DNA of 7,761 nt, taken from Deltaproteobacteria bacterium. GTDB taxonomy: Bacteria; Desulfobacterota; B13-G15. The DNA lies in NCBI GenBank assembly GCA_003646585.1, contig QMLA01000038.1, forward strand, positions 1-7,761, read 5' to 3'. Below, in pieces: positions 6,427-7,761 of this stretch. Both the position numbers and the translations under genes were made by a program. The stretch's first letter is position 1. Each line of letters opens with the position of its first letter. Under the pieces are notes generated by a model. The model was given only the letters and a program-made list of their open reading frames with translations, was not told where the DNA came from and did no database searches.

Positions 6427-7482
6427 ATGGCGAAGGTGAAAGTTGGAATCCTCGGTGCCACGGGGATGGTGGGACAGCGCTTCGTGCAGCTTTTGGCAAA
6501 TCATCCCTGGTTCGAGATAACCGAGGTGGCGGCCTCCGAAAGGAGCGCCGGGGTTAGTTACCGGGAAGCCATGCAGGGACGGTGGAAACTGGAGGGGGAA
6601 ATTCCCCAGAAGGTGGCAAGACTTAAGGTCAAGCAATGCACTCCGGATCTCGACTGCAGGGTGGTGTTTTCGGCCCTTGACGCAAGCGTTGCGGGTCCCA
6701 TAGAGGAGGAATTTGCAAGGGAGGGATACGTGGTGGTATCCAATGCCAGGAACCACCGGATGGACCCGGATGTCCCCCTTCTGATCCCCGAGGTCAACCC
6801 AGAACATATCGAGATCATCCCCAAGCAGAGGGAAAGGTGGTCCAAGGGAGGGTTTATCGTCACCAATCCCAACTGTTCGACCATAGGCCTTGTAATGGCC
6901 TTGGCCCCTTTGAAGGAGGCCTTCGGTTTGAGGAGGGTCGTCGTGACCACCCTTCAGGCCCTAAGTGGAGCGGGATATCCAGGGGTGGCGTCCTTGGATA
7001 TTCTTGACAATGTCATCCCCTTCATCTCCGGAGAGGAGGAGAAGGTGGAAACTGAACCCTTAAAGATCATGGGGGAACTCCGCGAGGGAAAATTCGTCCC
7101 CGCCCCTTTCAGCATCAGCGCTTCCTGCACGCGGGTGAATGTCCGCGACGGGCACCTGGAAAGCGTAAGTGTGGAACTCGAAAAGAAGGCCTCTGCTGAG
7201 GAAGTGATTCGGGCGTGGGAGGACTTCAACCCCCTTAAGGACCTCGAACTCCCCTCGGCTCCCAAAAGGCCCATCATCTACCGTCCCGAAAGGGACCGGC
7301 CTCAGCCTTTAAAGGACAGGGATGCGGAGGGGGGAATGGCCTGCGTTGTGGGGAGACTTAGGCCCTGCAAGGTCCTCGATTACAAGTTCTTCCTGCTCAG
7401 CCACAACACCATAAGGGGAGCAGCTGGGGCGGCGGTACTGAATGCCGAATACCTCCTCAAAAGGGGCTATATCACGACCTGA
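6427..7482 (+). CDS. asd: Aspartate-semialdehyde dehydrogenase, archaeal/fungal-type branch
   Basis: Asd reduces 4-aspartyl phosphate to aspartate-4-semialdehyde with NADPH, the branch-point step to lysine/diaminopimelate, threonine and methionine. The 351-residue product has an N-terminal NADP-binding Rossmann motif GATGMVGQRF (10-19), the catalytic FIVTNPNCSTIGLV (143-156) with Cys150 as nucleophile, LQALSGAGYPG (176-186), and CTRVNVRDGHLESV (234-247) with His243 as the probable acid/base. The NPNCSTIG wording and the C-terminal LNAEYLLKRGYI are those of the archaeal/fungal subgroup (as in Methanocaldococcus), a branch also found in some bacteria, and differ from the E. coli-type enzyme. 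The ATG at 6427 is placed by a consensus ribosome site; the frame is open to a GTG at 6418, which overlaps that site. The gene follows the glycosyltransferase by 13 bases and ends directly against the next ATG. Function is secure, and the subgroup assignment is from recalled motifs. Confidence 0.95.
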   Translation: MAKVKVGILGATGMVGQRFVQLLANHPWFEITEVAASERSAGVSYREAMQGRWKLEGEIPQKVARLKVKQCTPDLDCRVVFSALDASVAGPIEEEFAREGYVVVSNARNHRMDPDVPLLIPEVNPEHIEIIPKQRERWSKGGFIVTNPNCSTIGLVMALAPLKEAFGLRRVVVTTLQALSGAGYPGVASLDILDNVIPFISGEEEKVETEPLKIMGELREGKFVPAPFSISASCTRVNVRDGHLESVSVELEKKASAEEVIRAWEDFNPLKDLELPSAPKRPIIYRPERDRPQPLKDRDAEGGMACVVGRLRPCKVLDYKFFLLSHNTIRGAAGAAVLNAEYLLKRGYITT

Positions 7483-7761
7483 ATGGTCCCAAGTGTCATC
7501 CTCTCTGTCGTCGTCATAGGCCTGAGCGGTATGGCCGCTCAGATCCTGTTGTTGCGAGAACTCTTCGTATCCTTCCTCGGCAACGAGTTGACCTTTGGTA
7601 TCGTCCTTGGTGAGTGGATCCTCTCGGAGGCCCTCGGCTCCTGGTGGGGCAGGAGGGAAAGGTGGGAGCTCAAGGGCTTTGTAAGGCTACAGATACTCTT
7701 TTGCGCTTCCCTCTTTTTGGGACTGCTGCTGTCGAGGAACTTAAAGGCAGCTGTTCTTGAC
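7483..7761 (+). CDS. Multi-pass membrane protein, N-terminus of a spermidine-synthase-like protein (partial)
   Basis: The first 93 residues are visible and the frame is open to the window edge. Hydrophobic segments lie at about 4-24, 36-56 and 69-84. The sequence SGMAAQILLLRELFVSF followed by GNELTFGIVLGEWILSEALG recalls the start of membrane proteins whose later part carries a spermidine-synthase-like (aminopropyltransferase/Rossmann) domain, common in deltaproteobacterial genomes. In that family the N-terminal membrane half often has the form SG-x-A-LLLREL then GN-x-L-GS. The catalytic half is outside the window, so activity cannot be judged. The ATG at 7483 follows the asd TGA with no gap and in the same frame. 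No ribosome site lies at a useful distance (AAGGGG at 7461-7466 is 16 bases away), suggesting reinitiation after asd. Another possible start is the ATG at 7531, but that would remove much of the first membrane segment. Confidence 0.7.
   Translation, partial: MVPSVILSVVVIGLSGMAAQILLLRELFVSFLGNELTFGIVLGEWILSEALGSWWGRRERWELKGFVRLQILFCASLFLGLLLSRNLKAAVLD

Overview
The window looks like a compact stretch of a bacterial chromosome. AcpS, the bifunctional NAD(P)H-hydrate repair enzyme Nnr, a LepB-type signal peptidase I and a SPOR-domain protein all point to a Gram-negative-like bacterium. Moderately high GC by eye, heavy use of AGG for arginine and ATA for isoleucine, and almost no intergenic DNA suggest a thermophile. 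An argS / SPOR-protein / lepB order and a spermidine-synthase-like membrane protein recall Desulfobacterota ('deltaproteobacteria') and relatives. That placement is an inference with low confidence. No mobile element, CRISPR array, tRNA, rRNA or convincing terminator was seen, and no stretch over 300 bases lacks a gene.

Minus-strand arm (1-1528): acpS is followed by nnr, with a 38-base overlap. nnr runs off the left edge of the window, so its last ~130 residues are missing. The short gap at 1529-1610 holds two back-to-back promoters, one for acpS and one for the plus-strand operon. Each appears to start transcription within a few bases of its ATG, and their -35 elements lie in a small inverted repeat.

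Plus-strand arm (1611-7761): seven genes form one tightly packed operon. In order they are a nitrilase-superfamily protein whose nucleophilic cysteine is replaced by serine, argS, a membrane-anchored SPOR-domain protein, lepB, a GT-A glycosyltransferase resembling glucosyl-3-phosphoglycerate / mannosylglycerate synthases, an archaeal/fungal-type aspartate-semialdehyde dehydrogenase, and the start of a multi-pass membrane protein resembling the N-terminal part of spermidine-synthase-like proteins. Junctions range from a 4-base overlap to a 13-base gap, so translational coupling is likely.

Most of the content is housekeeping: tRNA charging, protein secretion, amino-acid synthesis, carrier-protein activation and cofactor repair. 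The points that deserve a second look are the Cys-to-Ser nitrilase, the apparently leaderless divergent promoters, and a possible compatible-solute glycosyltransferase embedded in a housekeeping operon. I did not find evidence of an entirely new multi-gene system.
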